Source of the DNA: JAWVFM01 sp038237625
GTDB lineage: Bacteria; Actinomycetota; Thermoleophilia; Solirubrobacterales; 70-9
Assembly (NCBI GenBank): GCA_038237625.1
Contig: JBBRYM010000011.1
Span: 1-64,000 of the forward strand
Direction of reading: 5' to 3'
Length of the DNA stretch: 64,000 bases
Shown here one piece after another: positions 62,787-64,000 of this stretch (its first letter is position 1; the number at the start of each line of letters is the position of its first letter). The notes beneath the pieces are model-generated. The model made no database searches, had not been told where the DNA came from, and worked only from the letters and a program-made list of their open reading frames with translations. Made by a program: the position numbers and the translations under genes.

Positions 62787-64000
62787 TGACGCGACTGTCC
62801 CGGGCGTTTCCCGTGTACCGAACTCGCGCGCTGCAGCTGGGCGCCGATGCCCTGCTGGCGGCATGCGCCTTCGCGCTCGCGTTTCGCCTGCGGTTCCTCG
62901 ACACGCCGGGCGGGATTCCCGAGCGCTACTGGACGATGCTCTGGCACTCGGTCGCCTTCGTTGCGCTCGGCAAAGCGTGCGTCTTCGAGATCCTGGGCCT
63001 GCACCGCGATTGGTGGCGCTACTTCCGCCTGCCCGAGCTCTGGCCGGTGATCCGGGCCGCCGCGTTCGCCAGCGCCCTGCTGGTGGCGGTGTTCGTGCTC
63101 GCCAGGCCATTCGGCGACGGCCTGCCGCGCTCGGTGATCGTGTTCGACTTCATCTTTACCTTCATGTTCACCGGAGGCGCTCGGCTGGCCGTCCGGATGG
63201 TGGCCGAGCGACCCCGGCGGAGCTCCCGCCGCGACGCCCGCGGGATCCTCGTGATCGGCGCCGGCTCCGGCGGACAGATGGTCGTGCGCGAGATGCACCT
63301 GAACCCGAACCTCGGCGCCAGGGCGATCGGCTTCCTCGACGACGATCCCCGCAAACGGGGGATGCGCGCCGCCGGGGTGAGCGTCCTCGGCACGACCGAC
63401 GACATCGAGCCGGTCCTCGACAAGCGGGTTCCCGACGAAGTGGTGATCGCGATTCCGTCGGCGCCCGGAACGCTTCGCGCCAAGGTCGTCACGGCCTGTC
63501 GCGAGCGCGATATCCCGGTGCGCACGCTGCCGACCGTGTTCGAGCTGCTTCGCGGCGGCGTCCAGCTCACCCGCCAGCTTCGCGAGGTCAAGGTCGAAGA
63601 TGTCCTAGGGCGCGAGCCGGTTGTGATGGAGCTCGACAGGGTCGGCGCCTACTTGCGCGACCGGATCGTGCTCGTGACGGGGGCGGGTGGCTCGATCGGA
63701 TCCGAGCTTTCCCGTCAGATCGCGCGCGTTCACCCCAAGCTGCTCGTCCTGCTCGACCAGGCAGAGGACAACCTCTTCGAGATCGACAGCGAGATGAGCG
63801 AGAAATGGCATTTCACGCGCTTCGAGTCGGTGCTGGCCGACTGCCGTGAGGGCGACCGGATGCTCGAGGTGATGCAGCGCTTCAAGCCCGACGTTGTCTT
63901 CCACGCGGCGGCGTACAAGCACGTCCCGCTGATGGAAGAGAATCCGCTCGAGGCCGTTCGCAACAACGCGATCGCCACGCGGATCGTCGCCGAGACCGCC
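62787..64000 (+). CDS. Polysaccharide biosynthesis protein, nucleotide-sugar 4,6-dehydratase (CapD/WbpM-like), 5' part
   Basis: 404 codons visible; cut by the right edge. Four N-terminal membrane helices (ALQLGADALLAACAFALAFR...), a CoA-binding-like region (GILVIGAGSGGQMVVREM, IGFLDDDPRKRGM), then the SDR domain begins at about 290 with VTGAGGSIGSELSRQIAR and continues through VFHAAAYKHVPLMEENPLEA. This is the WbpM/PglF architecture that dehydrates UDP-sugars for surface glycans. ATG 62787 is preceded by TAGACT 8 nt upstream. Confidence 0.93.

Overview
The window is about 64 kb of very GC-rich bacterial chromosome that includes the replication-origin neighbourhood. The minus-strand run rpmH-rnpA-yidD-yidC-jag-rsmG-parA-parB faces the plus-strand run dnaA-dnaN-recF-dciA-gyrB-gyrA. 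About 5 kb further on lies the fhaA-fhaB-pstP-rodA-pbpA-pknB block that actinobacteria keep near the origin. GC content, frequent GTG and TTG starts, many ATGA/GTGA overlaps and this block all point to an actinobacterium. A split b6-type cytochrome b with a QcrC fusion, and a GyrB carrying a large TOPRIM insertion, do not fit classical Streptomyces or Mycobacterium. They suggest a deep-branching class such as Thermoleophilia/Solirubrobacterales. That placement is inference from gene content.

Layout. 1-1.6 kb: tatA-tatC, dcd and a zinc-ribbon protein. 1.6-11.6 kb: a long minus-strand cluster for respiration (ABC exporter, hemB, a fused siroheme decarboxylase, hemL, a HepS-like protein, qcrABC, menG, hepT). 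It makes haem, menaquinone and the quinol:cytochrome c reductase. 11.7-18.9 kb: ymdB, then membrane glycosyltransferase, GtrA and phosphodiesterase genes and a secreted S9-like hydrolase. 18.9-25.3 kb: aminotransferase, a first D-Ala-D-Ala ligase, a membrane adenylate cyclase overlapping a cytochrome P450, a bifunctional nuclease and an SRPBCC protein.

25.3-28.6 kb: tRNA-Ile(GAT) and a decayed integrated element bounded by a 38-bp direct repeat of the tRNA 3' end. It holds an integrase remnant, a cupredoxin remnant, three small or membrane genes, a frameshifted mntP and a tRNA fragment with a long variable arm.

28.6-43.3 kb: pdxH, then the origin region. A parS-like palindrome spans the rnpA/yidD junction. 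No convincing DnaA-box cluster was found by eye. 43.4-46.4 kb: secreted protein, HNH nuclease, prephenate dehydratase and a CARDB-like envelope protein.

46.5-58.1 kb: cell-wall and Ser/Thr phosphorylation island: a kinase with a polytopic membrane domain, two FHA proteins, PP2C phosphatase, SEDS polymerase, class B PBP, PASTA kinase, a second D-Ala-D-Ala ligase and a convergent third kinase with a discoidin-like tail. 58.1-64 kb: purM, acsA, uppP-like, dedA and the 5' part of a nucleotide-sugar dehydratase gene.
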